Source: Sulfuritalea sp.
GTDB lineage: Bacteria > Pseudomonadota > Gammaproteobacteria > Burkholderiales > Rhodocyclaceae
Length of the DNA: 51,605 nt
NCBI RefSeq assembly: GCF_017302275.1
Contig: NZ_JAFLDR010000030.1
Coordinates: 1-51,605, forward strand
Reading direction: 5' to 3'
In this document: piece by piece, positions 30,571 through 44,641 of the stretch
How positions within the stretch are numbered: position 1 is the first letter of the stretch
How the letters are laid out: each line of letters starts with the position of its first letter
Notes under the pieces: generated by a model
Database searches by the model: none
What the model was told of the DNA's origin: nothing
The model's input: only the letters and a program-made list of their open reading frames with translations
Program-made: the position numbers and the translations under genes

Positions 30571-30843
30571 TAAGAGCCCATTTCAGTAGGAATCGTACCC
30601 CGCGCCGGTTGGCGTTGGGATGTGATGCGAGGCGGAGGGAGTGCCGCAGGGTACATCCCTGCAAGCGACCGACAACGTGGCAGCGCGCCCTACGCCAGCC
30701 GGCCCTTCGGGTTGAGACCAGGATCGGCGTCTGCGGCGTTGCAGCGCTTGCCAATGGAATAACCATTGGCTGTGCGCCGCGCCTTGCATCCATCCGATCC
30801 TGGTCTCAACGCGGGGCATGATTTCTGCTGAAATGGGCTCTAA
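30571..30843. mobile_element. MITE-like element with terminal inverted repeats and TAA target duplication
   Basis: The 321-base gap between smpB and ratA is almost filled by this element. TAA direct repeats (30571-30573 and 30841-30843) flank 267 bases that begin GAGCCCATTTCAG and end CTGAAATGGGCTC; the inverted ends match at about 28 of 32 positions (30573-30604 against 30810-30841). Inside is a second, perfect 17-bp inverted pair GTTGAGACCAGGATCGG (30711-30727) with its complement at 30794-30810, enclosing a hairpin GCCAATGG...CCATTGGC (30750-30770). No transposase frame is present. A TNA duplication would fit an IS5-family (IS1031-type) source, which is inference. Confidence 0.8.
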
Positions 30844-30881
30844 AATGCGACATTCTACTGTACGCGGTTCATGCGACTTGA

Positions 30882-31313
30882 ATGGCCCTGGTCGAAAAAT
30901 CCGTTCTCATCGAACGCACGCCGGCACAGATGTTCGCCCTGGTGGATCGCATCGAGGACTATCCGCAATTTCTCCCGTGGTGCGGCGGCACGGACTTGCG
31001 CGAGCGCACGCCAACGCTTACCGCGGCGACGGTGCACATCAACTACCACGGCCTCAAATCGCACTTTTCGACCGAGAACACCAAGCAGGAGCCGACGCTG
31101 ATGGACATCCGCCTGACCGACGGGCCCTTCACCCACATGGACGGCCACTGGCGTTTCACCCCGCTGGGCGACATCGCCTGCAAGGTAGAATTCCGCCTGC
31201 ACTACGAGTTTTCCAGCCACCTGCTGGAAAAGGCGCTGGGGCCCGTGTTCCACCACATCGCCAACACCTTCGTCGATTCCTTCGTAAAAAGGGCAGGGCA
31301 GGTCTATGGCTGA
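30882..31313 (+). CDS. ratA: RatA-type START-domain protein (ubiquinone-binding/ribosome-associated)
   Basis: A 143-residue SRPBCC/START-like protein: [33 protein letters not shown] and [22 protein letters not shown]. It is the family of E. coli RatA (toxin-like inhibitor of 70S formation) and of Coq10-like ubiquinone chaperones; the physiological role here is uncertain. It overlaps ratB by 8 bases. The nearest upstream -10-like sequence (TAAAAT, 30841-30846) sits across the edge of the mobile element. Confidence 0.92.
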   Translation: MALVEKSVLIERTPAQMFALVDRIEDYPQFLPWCGGTDLRERTPTLTAATVHINYHGLKSHFSTENTKQEPTLMDIRLTDGPFTHMDGHWRFTPLGDIACKVEFRLHYEFSSHLLEKALGPVFHHIANTFVDSFVKRAGQVYG

Positions 31314-31626
31314 AACCATTCACGTCGAAGTCGTTTACGCCCTGGCGGAACGCCAGGAAATCGCCAGCCTGGAAGTCCCGGTCGGCAGTACCGCGGGCCA
31401 GGCGATCTCAGCCTCGGGACTGCTGACGAAATTCCCCGAAATCGATCTGGCGAAAAACAAGCTGGGCGTTTACGCCAAGCTCGCTAAGATCGATACCCCT
31501 CTGCGCGACCGCGACCGGGTGGAAATCTACCGGCCGCTGATCGCCGATCCCAAGGAAGTTCGCAAACAGCGCGCAGCGGAGGGGAAAGTCATGAAAAAGG
31601 GCGGCGGCGAGGGCGGCGAAGCCTGA
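31306..31626 (+). CDS. ratB: RnfH-family ubiquitin-fold protein
   Basis: A 106-residue beta-grasp protein: [55 protein letters not shown] and [20 protein letters not shown]. This matches the RnfH/RatB family throughout. Its ATG lies inside the ratA stop region, so the pair is translationally coupled. The C-terminus is Lys/Gly-rich ([13 protein letters not shown]). Molecular function is not established. Confidence 0.93.
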   Translation: MAETIHVEVVYALAERQEIASLEVPVGSTAGQAISASGLLTKFPEIDLAKNKLGVYAKLAKIDTPLRDRDRVEIYRPLIADPKEVRKQRAAEGKVMKKGGGEGGEA

Positions 31627-31650
31627 GCATCGCTACATGTCGCCGTGTCG

Positions 31651-31674
31651 AAAGTCGGCGCTGGCGGCACGGCA
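31651..31674 (+). repeat. dispersed 24-bp motif, intergenic copy upstream of guaB
   Basis: Reads AAAGTCGGCGCTGGCG, GC, ACGGCA: perfect over the first 22 bases. It is intergenic, 21 bases upstream of the guaB -10 element. Confidence 0.9.
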
Positions 31675-31694
31675 ATGACCGTCGGGCTCTCGCG

Positions 31695-33187
<1,493 letters not shown>

Positions 33188-33203
33188 ACCCTTCCACCGC
33201 GCG

Positions 33204-33231
33204 AAAGGCGGCTGCGGCCGCCTTTCTTCTT
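33204..33231 (+). terminator. intrinsic terminator/attenuator between guaB and guaA
   Basis: A perfect 9-bp stem AAAGGCGGC-TGCG-GCCGCCTTT (33204-33225) is followed by CTTCTTTC, a T-rich tract. It lies between two genes normally co-transcribed, so it probably allows partial read-through and sets the guaB:guaA ratio. Confidence 0.7.
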
Positions 33232-33243
33232 TCAGGAAGCCAC

Positions 33244-34809
<1,566 letters not shown>

Positions 34810-34844
34810 CGGGAGGATTGACCGTCCCGACCGTCCGTCGATCA

Positions 34845-34894
34845 GGGACCTGAATCGATCGGAAGCCTTCCCGTCGATGCCGGTTCAGGTTCCC
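34845..34894 (+). terminator. imperfect hairpin downstream of guaA
   Basis: GGGACCTGAATCG (34845-34857) can pair with CGGTTCAGGTTCCC (34881-34894) with one bulge. There is no T-tract, so intrinsic termination is doubtful. The 280-base gap to ppdK (34810-35089) otherwise shows no gene. Confidence 0.35.
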
Positions 34895-35089
34895 GTTGGC
34901 CCCGCCGGCCTGGCTGCCACCGGCCGTCGCCACGGCAATCGGTGAAGTTTCCATGAAGCTGGCTACCATGGAATTCGTTTATCTCAAGCATTGTGCTTTT
35001 CATCCCGAAATCGCCCCGTCACGGGCGATTGAGTGGCAATATTCAAAGTTTCGAGCCGTGTGACTGCAGGTCTAAAGGGAGAACAAATC

Positions 35090-38429
<3,340 letters not shown>

Positions 38430-38441
38430 TCGCCACAGCCC

Positions 38442-39335
38442 ATGCAGATCCGCATCAGCCTGCCGCAGCAAACCCTGGAACTGCACGACGCCCATGGAGC
38501 GCTGCTGCGCCGCTACCCTGTATCCACCGCCAGCAATGGTCCCGGCGAGCACTCTGGTAGCGGCTGCACGCCACGCGGGCGCCATCTCGTGCGCGCAAAA
38601 GTCGGCGCTGGCGAGACGGCGAACACGGTCTTCGTGGGCCGCCGTCCGACCGGCGAGGTCTGGTCGCCGGAACTCGCCACCCGGTTTCCCGGCCGCGACT
38701 GGATCCTGTCGCGTATCCTCTGGCTCTCGGGCCGGGAACCGGGCTGCAACCGCCTGGGTGAAGTCGATACCATGCGCCGTTACATCTATCTGCACGGCAG
38801 CCCCGACGGCTCCGTCACGGGTGTGCCGGGATCCCACGGCTGCGTGCGCCTGCGCAACGACGACATCATCGAACTGTTCGACCTGGTGCCGGCGTACACG
38901 CCGGTCGATATCGTCGAATTCGGGGTCGAAGCGGGCTCGTGGAATGACCTGCGCGAAGCAGCGGCCTCGGTGCGCGAGGCCGTGTTCGTCGTCGAGCAGA
39001 AGGTGCCGGCCGAGATCGAGCTCGACGAACACGACGCAAGCAGCCGCCATGTGCTGGCCCGCGACAACGATGGCAACCCGGTCGGTACCGGCCGCCTGCT
39101 GCCCGACGGGCACATCGGCCGCATGGCGGTGCTGGCCGACTGGCGTGGCAAGGGCGTCGGCCGGGCCTTGCTGGAACGCTTGCTGGAAGAATCGGCCGGA
39201 CTTGGCATGCGGCGCCTGGCCCTGCACGCGCAGACCCAGGCTACCGGCTTCTACCGGCGCTTCGGCTTCGTCGAGGAAGGCCCGGAGTTCATGGAGGCCG
39301 GCATTCCGCACCGGACCATGGTGCGTTCGCCTTGA
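38442..39335 (+). CDS. L,D-transpeptidase (YkuD) fused to a GNAT acetyltransferase
   Basis: A 297-residue two-domain protein. Residues 1 to about 160 are a YkuD domain: RRYIYLHGSPDGS, then GSHGCVRLRNDDIIELF with catalytic Cys134 and His132/His118. Residues from about 165 are a GNAT fold: VREAVFVVEQKVPAE, HVLARDNDGNPVGTGRLL and the acetyl-CoA loop MAVLADWRGKGVGRALLERL. There is no signal peptide or membrane segment, so it appears cytoplasmic, unlike most L,D-transpeptidases that cross-link peptidoglycan or attach lipoproteins in the periplasm. A motif copy encodes KVGAGETA at residues 53-60. Its last 47 bases overlap the convergent NRDE gene. Confidence 0.88.
   Translation: MQIRISLPQQTLELHDAHGALLRRYPVSTASNGPGEHSGSGCTPRGRHLVRAKVGAGETANTVFVGRRPTGEVWSPELATRFPGRDWILSRILWLSGREPGCNRLGEVDTMRRYIYLHGSPDGSVTGVPGSHGCVRLRNDDIIELFDLVPAYTPVDIVEFGVEAGSWNDLREAAASVREAVFVVEQKVPAEIELDEHDASSRHVLARDNDGNPVGTGRLLPDGHIGRMAVLADWRGKGVGRALLERLLEESAGLGMRRLALHAQTQATGFYRRFGFVEEGPEFMEAGIPHRTMVRSP
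38598..38621 (+). repeat. dispersed 24-bp motif, copy in the L,D-transpeptidase/GNAT gene
   Basis: Reads AAAGTCGGCGCTGGCG, AG, ACGGCG, a perfect match. It is sense and encodes KVGAGETA. Confidence 0.9.
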
Positions 39336-40083
39336 ATCCGCAGCGCATTCGCCCACCGCGCTGTGCGCCGGGCAGCCACGTCTGCTCGTCGAAACTGGCC
39401 CGACCATCGCTGCCCAGACGATACACGGTCGAGCTGCGCGTGCCATAGCCGGGCGACCTGACGAAGGCCGAGGACAGCAGGCGTTCCCATTCGAGCGGAA
39501 CACCGGTTTGGGGCAGATGCTCGTCGGGATGGACGCCGTCATCCCGCAGCAGCGCGAACAGCGCCTCGTCCGCGGGCAAATCGTCGAGGGCCCGGGCCAG
39601 CGCCGTCTTGCCAGCGCCGACTTTCGGCCATGGCGTATCGAGCAGGTGGTTCGATACGCCGTAAACCCCTGGCGCCAGGGCGCGCGCCGCGCCGCCCATG
39701 TTCGACGCCCACCACAGGGAATCGTCGTCGCCGACCAGCAGGTTGTAGCCGTTGCAAAGGCGGCCGCGTTCGGCGATCCGTTCCAGGTAGGTCTGCGGAG
39801 CCTCGGCGCCGGCCAGGAAGTCCGCAACCAGCGCGCCGCGCGACGGCGCGCCACTGCGCATCTGGGCCGGATCGCGAAAATTGGTCAGCGCCGCGAAGCG
39901 CCCACCACGGGTGACTCCCATCCAGGTGCCTCCGGCGTCGAGGTCACGCCCGGCGAGGACCTGGGGCGCTTCCTGCCAGAAGGCTGCCGGCGCCGTCGGC
40001 CGGGCGAAGAACTCGTCGCGATTGGCCGCCACCACCAGCGGATAGTCCGGATGCACCCGCCAGGCGACCAGGATCAGGCACAT
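39289..40083 (-). CDS. NRDE-family (TANGO2-like) protein
   Basis: A 264-residue protein starting MCLILVAWRVHPDYPLVVAA, with Cys2 as the potential N-terminal nucleophile, followed by the family tag NRDEFF and GRDLDAGGTWMGV. It then has NFRDP, GYNLLVGDD and GVYGVSNHLLDTPWPKV. NRDE proteins are related to Ntn-hydrolases and to eukaryotic TANGO2 (linked to haem/lipid handling); the bacterial role is unclear. ATG 40083 makes Cys the second residue; the upstream frame belongs to ygfZ. It lies 8 bases downstream of ygfZ on the same strand and overlaps the transpeptidase fusion tail-to-tail by 47 bases. Confidence 0.88.
   Translation of the reverse strand: MCLILVAWRVHPDYPLVVAANRDEFFARPTAPAAFWQEAPQVLAGRDLDAGGTWMGVTRGGRFAALTNFRDPAQMRSGAPSRGALVADFLAGAEAPQTYLERIAERGRLCNGYNLLVGDDDSLWWASNMGGAARALAPGVYGVSNHLLDTPWPKVGAGKTALARALDDLPADEALFALLRDDGVHPDEHLPQTGVPLEWERLLSSAFVRSPGYGTRSSTVYRLGSDGRASFDEQTWLPGAQRGGRMRCGFKANAPWSGAECRPP
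39601..39624 (-). repeat. dispersed 24-bp motif, copy in the NRDE gene
   Basis: On the minus strand it reads AAAGTCGGCGCTGGCA, AG, ACGGCG: one mismatch. It is sense and encodes KVGAGKTA right after the conserved PWP. Confidence 0.85.
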
Positions 40084-40091
40084 CGCCGGCG

Positions 40092-41129
40092 TCAGGCCGA
40101 GGGGGCTTCCTGCAGGGCGTAGGGCAGCGTCAGGATTTCCAGTTGCGGCCCGTCGAGCGCGCCGACATGCACCGCGCCGGCCTCGACCGCGCTGCTCTGC
40201 ACGCAGACCAGGTATTCGAAGTCGCCAGCCGGGGAGGGCGCCGCGCTGACGATCGCGCCGCAATGCTGGTCGCCGGTCGCCGGAGCATACACGGCGGTGC
40301 CAGGCGCCACGGCCGAATCAAGCCGGGCGCGGTAAGTGCGCCGCTTGACCTTGCCCAGGTACTGTGTGCGGGCGACGATTTCCTGGCCGGGATAACAGCC
40401 CTTGGTAAAACTGACGCCGGCCACCGCCGGCAACTCCATGTTCAGCATCTGCGGCACGAAGGCTTCCTGCGTGGCGGCCACGACGCGCGGCTGCCCGGCG
40501 GCGATTTCCAGCCATTGCCAGGCCGCCAGACCCACCGGCCGCGCCGCAGCCGACAAGGCTGGCCAGCGCGCCACCGCGGTTGTCGGGTCGACGGCCAGCA
40601 GCCAGCGTGTGTCGTCAAGGCGGATGGCCTGGCCACCCGAAGTGGCACAGACACCGAAGCGCGACAGTTCAAGTGCAGACTGCTCAAGAGTCGGCGCTGG
40701 CGCCACGGTGGGGCTCGAACAACCGATCAGGATGCGCTCCGCCGTCGCGTCGCTCAGCTTCACCTTCGAGCGCAGCACGTACATCGAAAGCTTCTTCAGG
40801 ATCATCGGCAGGATGTCGCGCGGCAGCATCAGCAGAAAGTCGTCGCCTTCGCGCCAGATCAGCAGCAACGCCAGCAGCCGCCCCTTGGCCGTGCAGAACC
40901 CGGCAAAACGCGCTCCCGTCGGGGTGATGCCCTTGATGTCGTTGCTCATCAGCTTATGCAGGAACTCGGCGGAATCGGGGCCGCTGGCGCGGATCACGCC
41001 CAAGTCCACCAGCGGGGCCACGACCGCGCCGTCGCGCGCCGCGGCCAGTTCGTCGGCAAGGGCGCCGAAACTGCTGCCATCGGCGGCGAGGCCCTGGCCG
41101 GCGAGTAGGGAATTCCAGTCTTGGGTCAT
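40092..41129 (-). CDS. ygfZ: YgfZ/GcvT-domain folate-binding protein (Fe-S cluster maintenance)
   Basis: A 345-residue protein related to the aminomethyltransferase fold. The hallmark FTKGCYPGQEIVARTQYLGK with its conserved Cys is present, and the N-terminal EFLHKLMSNDIKGI segment fits. YgfZ acts with folate to maintain certain iron-sulfur enzymes such as MiaB. It is divergent from mltG across 96 bases, a common betaproteobacterial pair. A motif copy (40687-40710) is antisense here and encodes VAPAPTL in a poorly conserved part. Confidence 0.92.
   Translation of the reverse strand: MTQDWNSLLAGQGLAADGSSFGALADELAAARDGAVVAPLVDLGVIRASGPDSAEFLHKLMSNDIKGITPTGARFAGFCTAKGRLLALLLIWREGDDFLLMLPRDILPMILKKLSMYVLRSKVKLSDATAERILIGCSSPTVAPAPTLEQSALELSRFGVCATSGGQAIRLDDTRWLLAVDPTTAVARWPALSAAARPVGLAAWQWLEIAAGQPRVVAATQEAFVPQMLNMELPAVAGVSFTKGCYPGQEIVARTQYLGKVKRRTYRARLDSAVAPGTAVYAPATGDQHCGAIVSAAPSPAGDFEYLVCVQSSAVEAGAVHVGALDGPQLEILTLPYALQEAPSA
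40687..40710 (+). repeat. dispersed 24-bp motif, copy in ygfZ
   Basis: Reads AGAGTCGGCGCTGGCG, CC, ACGGTG: one mismatch in the first 22 bases and one in the last two. It is antisense to the gene. Confidence 0.8.
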
Positions 41130-41158
41130 CGGTGGGTGTCCGGTTGGAAGGGGGGCGA

Positions 41159-41167
41159 TGCTATTAT
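41159..41167 (+). promoter_or_regulatory. extended -10 promoter candidate for mltG
   Basis: TGC-TATTAT (41159-41167) lies 58 bases upstream of the mltG start in the divergent ygfZ/mltG gap. No clear -35 is seen. Confidence 0.4.
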
Positions 41168-41225
41168 CGAAGCAGCAGCAAATATTGCGCCGCTCCCTGA
41201 ATTATTCAAGCCTTGCCGGGTACTC

Positions 41226-42215
41226 ATGCGTACGTTCAAGTTGATCCTGCTGCTGACGATTCTCGCATTTGTCAGTGCAGTCGGGGGAGTCGGCTGGGTC
41301 ACTTCCCGCCATCTCCCCATGCGCAGCGATCCGACAGCCTTTTCCATCCCCCCCGGCGCCAGCCTGCGCACCGCGGCCCAGGCCATCGAAGCGGCCGGAG
41401 TCGATTTGCCCGCCTGGCAACTGGAACTGCTCGGGCGCATCCTCGGCCACTCAGCCAGGATCAAGGCGGGAAGTTATGAAATCGAAGGCGGCCTCAGCGC
41501 ACTCGGCCTGCTGGACAAGCTGACGCGCGGCGACGTGACCATGGGGGAATTGGTGCTCGTCGAAGGCAGGAACTTTCGCCAGTTCCGCGCTGCCGTCAAC
41601 GAACATCCCGATCTTTCACACGACACGCTTGGACTGACGGATGCCCAGATACTGTCCCGCCTCGGCGCCACGGAGAAGCATGCCGAAGGCCTGTTCTTTC
41701 CCGACACCTACCTTTTTGCCAAGGGCAGTAGCGACATCGACGTTTTCCGGCGCGCGCATGGCGCCATGAAATCCCGTCTGGCCATGGCCTGGGAGCGACG
41801 CGAGCCAACGATGCCGCTCAAATCGCCCTATGAATTGCTGATCCTGGCCTCGATCGTCGAAAAGGAGACCGGGCTGCCCGCCGACCGGCCGCAAGTGGCC
41901 GCGGTTTTCGTCAATCGCCTGCGGCGCGGCATGCTGCTGCAGACCGATCCGACGGTGATCTACGGCATGGGGGAACGCTTCAACGGCAACCTGCGCAAGG
42001 TCGACTTGCAAACCGATACGCCGTGGAACACCTATACCCGCGCCGGGTTGCCGCCCACCCCGATCGCCATGCCGGGCATGGCGTCGCTGCTGGCCGCCGC
42101 CAAACCGCCACCGAGCAACATGCTGTATTTTGTCGCCCGCGGCGACGGATCGAGCGCCTTTTCCGCCAACCTCGGCGAGCACAACGAAGCCGTCAACCGC
42201 TATCAAAGGAGGTAG
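41226..42215 (+). CDS. mltG: endolytic murein transglycosylase
   Basis: A 329-residue MltG/YceG protein: an N-terminal membrane anchor ([20 protein letters not shown]), a LysM-like region ([20 protein letters not shown]) and a catalytic domain with [34 protein letters not shown] (catalytic Glu near 214), [13 protein letters not shown] and [19 protein letters not shown]. It cleaves nascent glycan and helps set chain length. ATG 41226 is chosen so the anchor is N-terminal. Its stop lies next to the strong ribosome site of tmk. Confidence 0.94.
   Translation: MRTFKLILLLTILAFVSAVGGVGWVTSRHLPMRSDPTAFSIPPGASLRTAAQAIEAAGVDLPAWQLELLGRILGHSARIKAGSYEIEGGLSALGLLDKLTRGDVTMGELVLVEGRNFRQFRAAVNEHPDLSHDTLGLTDAQILSRLGATEKHAEGLFFPDTYLFAKGSSDIDVFRRAHGAMKSRLAMAWERREPTMPLKSPYELLILASIVEKETGLPADRPQVAAVFVNRLRRGMLLQTDPTVIYGMGERFNGNLRKVDLQTDTPWNTYTRAGLPPTPIAMPGMASLLAAAKPPPSNMLYFVARGDGSSAFSANLGEHNEAVNRYQRR
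42205..42212 (+). promoter_or_regulatory. strong Shine-Dalgarno fixing the tmk start
   Basis: AAAGGAGG directly precedes the mltG stop codon and sits 8 bases upstream of ATG 42221. It is the best ribosome site in the window and decides the tmk start against a long upstream open frame. Confidence 0.8.
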
Positions 42216-42220
42216 TTTGC

Positions 42221-42832
42221 ATGACGCGTGGTCGCTTCATCAGTTTCGAGGGCATCGACGGTGCCGGCAAGAGCACCCAGCATGCCTGGCTGGTCGGGCA
42301 CCTGCGGCGGCATGGGCGCACGGTGGTCGCCACGCGGGAACCGGGCGGTACTCCATTGGGTGAAAAGCTGCGCAGCCTGCTGCTGGCCGAAGCCATGCAC
42401 CTGGAAACCGAAGCGCTGCTGATGTTCGCTGCACGGCGCGAACATGTCGCACAAGTCATTGAACCGGCACTGAATAGAGGCGACTGGGTGGTCTGCGACC
42501 GTTTCGTTGATGCCTCCTTTGCCTATCAGGGCGGAGGGCGTGGCCTCGATTGGGGGAAACTCCAGACGCTGACGCGCTGGGTGCTCGGCGACCTACAACC
42601 CGACCTGACGCTGATCTTCGATGCGCCGGTCGCCATCGCCCAACAGCGACTGCATGCCGCCACCGCCAATCCCGACCGCTTTGAAAAGGAACAGGCGGCG
42701 TTCTTCGAAAAAGTGCGTGCGGCCTATCTCCGAATTGCCGCCGAAAATCCAGATCGAGTGCGCGTCATCGACGCCACCCGGACACCAGATGATATTAATA
42801 AAACACTTGAGAAAATAATTGCAACATTCTGA
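42221..42832 (+). CDS. tmk: thymidylate kinase
   Basis: A 203-residue dTMP kinase: [21 protein letters not shown]-loop, [38 protein letters not shown] and the lid [19 protein letters not shown]. The last 20 codons are strikingly AT-rich (GATATTAATAAAACACTTG and following) compared with the rest. The end overlaps the holB frame. Confidence 0.95.
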   Translation: MTRGRFISFEGIDGAGKSTQHAWLVGHLRRHGRTVVATREPGGTPLGEKLRSLLLAEAMHLETEALLMFAARREHVAQVIEPALNRGDWVVCDRFVDASFAYQGGGRGLDWGKLQTLTRWVLGDLQPDLTLIFDAPVAIAQQRLHAATANPDRFEKEQAAFFEKVRAAYLRIAAENPDRVRVIDATRTPDDINKTLEKIIATF

Positions 42833-43862
42833 TAATAAAATAATAAGCTGGAACGATACATTGCGGCACCAGCTGCTGGGGCAGGGGCTCGACCGCCTGC
42901 CGCACGCGGTGCTGCTGGTCGGACCGCCCGGTGTCGGCAAGACCGCGTTTTCGGAACAGCTTGCAGAATTGCTGCTCTGCGAGTCGATAAGCGCCGCGCT
43001 TTCCGGTTGCGGCGAATGCCAGGCATGTCGTTGGCTGGCCGCCGGCAACCATCCGGATTTTCGTCGCATCGCGCCCGAGGGCGACGACGACGCGGAGGAG
43101 GGTGCCGGCGAAAAGGCCAAAAAGCGCTCGGCCAGCATCATCCGCATCGAGCAGATCCGCGAACTCGAGGCTTTCGTTTTTACCGGCAGCCATCGTGCCG
43201 GCAATCGGGTGGTGCTGATCACGGAAGCCGAAGCCATGCACGGCCCGACCGCAAACGCACTTCTTAAGATACTTGAAGAACCTCCGTCAAGCGTATATTT
43301 TATATTGGTATCCACTAGATCAAAGTCACTATTGCCGACCCTGCGCAGCCGCTGCCGGGTAATCCCGTTCACGACGCCCGACACGACGGCGGCGACCGCA
43401 TGGTTGCGCAATGCCGGGCTGGAAAAGCAGGCCAAGCGCTATCTCGACCTGGCCGGCGGTGCGCCCATGCGCGTCGCCCAATGGCAGGAACAGGGGCAAT
43501 TGGCCCCGATCGATGCGCTGGTTGATTCGCTGATTGCGCCGGTCGCCGATCCGCTCGCGCTAGCCGCGCGATGGGATGGGCTGCTCAAGGGCGACGGCAT
43601 GTTTCGCCTGGAAAACCTGGTCGAGGGTGTTCAGCGCTGGCTGTTCGACCTGGCACAGGAGCGCATGGCGGGCGAGGTTCGCTACCACGGCGGCTGGCCG
43701 CGTCCCAAGGGCATCGAAAAGCTGGATCCGGAAGCCCTGCTTGCGGCCTGGCGCGAGCTCCAGCCATTTCGCCGCAGCGCGCGCCATCCCTTGAATCAAT
43801 TACTGTTTCTGGAAAGCCTGGCGGCCCATTTCCTGCGGGCGCTGCGCCCGGTCGGCACATGA
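42819..43862 (+). CDS. holB: DNA polymerase III subunit delta'
   Basis: A 347-residue clamp-loader subunit: [20 protein letters not shown] (P-loop region), a zinc-site cysteine group (LLLCES, then CGECQACRW), [40 protein letters not shown] and LLPTLRSRC. The start is uncertain: a TTG at 42819 overlaps the tmk stop by 14 bases and gives [13 protein letters not shown]; no ATG is near. Two AT-rich patches (about 42787-42848 and 43258-43335) interrupt otherwise GC-rich codon usage without breaking the frame. In many proteobacteria pilZ separates holB from tatD; here tatD starts on the holB stop. Confidence 0.92.
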   Translation: MQHSDNKIISWNDTLRHQLLGQGLDRLPHAVLLVGPPGVGKTAFSEQLAELLLCESISAALSGCGECQACRWLAAGNHPDFRRIAPEGDDDAEEGAGEKAKKRSASIIRIEQIRELEAFVFTGSHRAGNRVVLITEAEAMHGPTANALLKILEEPPSSVYFILVSTRSKSLLPTLRSRCRVIPFTTPDTTAATAWLRNAGLEKQAKRYLDLAGGAPMRVAQWQEQGQLAPIDALVDSLIAPVADPLALAARWDGLLKGDGMFRLENLVEGVQRWLFDLAQERMAGEVRYHGGWPRPKGIEKLDPEALLAAWRELQPFRRSARHPLNQLLFLESLAAHFLRALRPVGT

Positions 43863-44641
43863 CTACCTTGCTCGTCGACTCCCATTGCCATCTCGACTTC
43901 CCCGATTTCAACGGGCGGGAAGCCGAACTCGTCGCCGCCATGGCGGCCAACGACGTTGGCCATGCCCTGATCGCGGGGGTGACGCTGGAACGTTTTCCGT
44001 CTGTTCGGGCCTTGGTCGAGCGTTTTTCCAACCTGTATGCCGCCGTGGGCGTCCATCCCGACACGCAGGAGGGCAAGGAACCCGACGAGGCAACCCTGAT
44101 ACGCCTGGCGGCGCACCCCAAAGTGGTTGCCATCGGCGAAACCGGGCTTGATTACTATCGGCTGGAGGGCGATCTGGAATGGCAGCGCGACCGATTCCGC
44201 ACCCATATCCGCGCCGCGCGCCGCTGCGGCAAGCCGCTGATCATCCACACGCGGGAAGCGGCCGCCGATACCCTGCGTATCCTTGAGGAAGAAGATGGAG
44301 GCAAGGCTGGGGGCGTCTTCCATTGCTTTACCGAGACGGCTGCGGTCGCCCAGGCCGCCCTGGCTTTGGGCTTCCACATCTCCATTTCAGGCATCGTAAC
44401 GTTCAAAAATGCACTGCAGGTCAAGGAGGTAGCGCGATCGGTGCCGCTCGATCGCCTGCTGGTGGAAACCGATGCGCCCTATCTGGCGCCCGTTCCGCAT
44501 CGCGGCAAGTTGAACCATCCCGCACTGGTACGCCATGTCGCGGAAGAGATTGCGCGCCTGCGGGGCATCGGCCTCGACGAGTTGACGCAGGCCACCACGA
44601 CCAATTTTCAACGCCTGTTCGCACCGGAAAAAGATGCCTAA
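43859..44641 (+). CDS. tatD: TatD-family metal-dependent 3'-5' deoxyribonuclease
   Basis: A 260-residue TIM-barrel hydrolase: LLVDSHCHLDFPDF (His-x-His metal ligands), VAIGETGLDYYR (Glu), LIIHTREAAADT (His), VFHCFTETAA (His) and LLVETDAPYLAPVPHRGK (Asp). The metal ligands are complete. ATG 43859 overlaps the holB stop (ATGA), and its own end overlaps the ankyrin gene by 8 bases. It resembles YcfH, the member usually encoded beside holB. Confidence 0.94.
   Translation: MTTLLVDSHCHLDFPDFNGREAELVAAMAANDVGHALIAGVTLERFPSVRALVERFSNLYAAVGVHPDTQEGKEPDEATLIRLAAHPKVVAIGETGLDYYRLEGDLEWQRDRFRTHIRAARRCGKPLIIHTREAAADTLRILEEEDGGKAGGVFHCFTETAAVAQAALALGFHISISGIVTFKNALQVKEVARSVPLDRLLVETDAPYLAPVPHRGKLNHPALVRHVAEEIARLRGIGLDELTQATTTNFQRLFAPEKDA

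Noticed and set aside
30557-30819. Small minus-strand frames inside the smpB/ratA gap
   Set aside because: They are translations of the MITE-like element and its inverted repeats; no ribosome site or family.
34810-35089. Riboswitch in the guaA-ppdK gap
   Set aside because: Only one imperfect hairpin is visible; no conserved riboswitch core could be recognised.
43258-43335. Frameshift or insertion in holB suggested by the AT-rich patch
   Set aside because: The reading frame and the conserved delta' residues run through without interruption.
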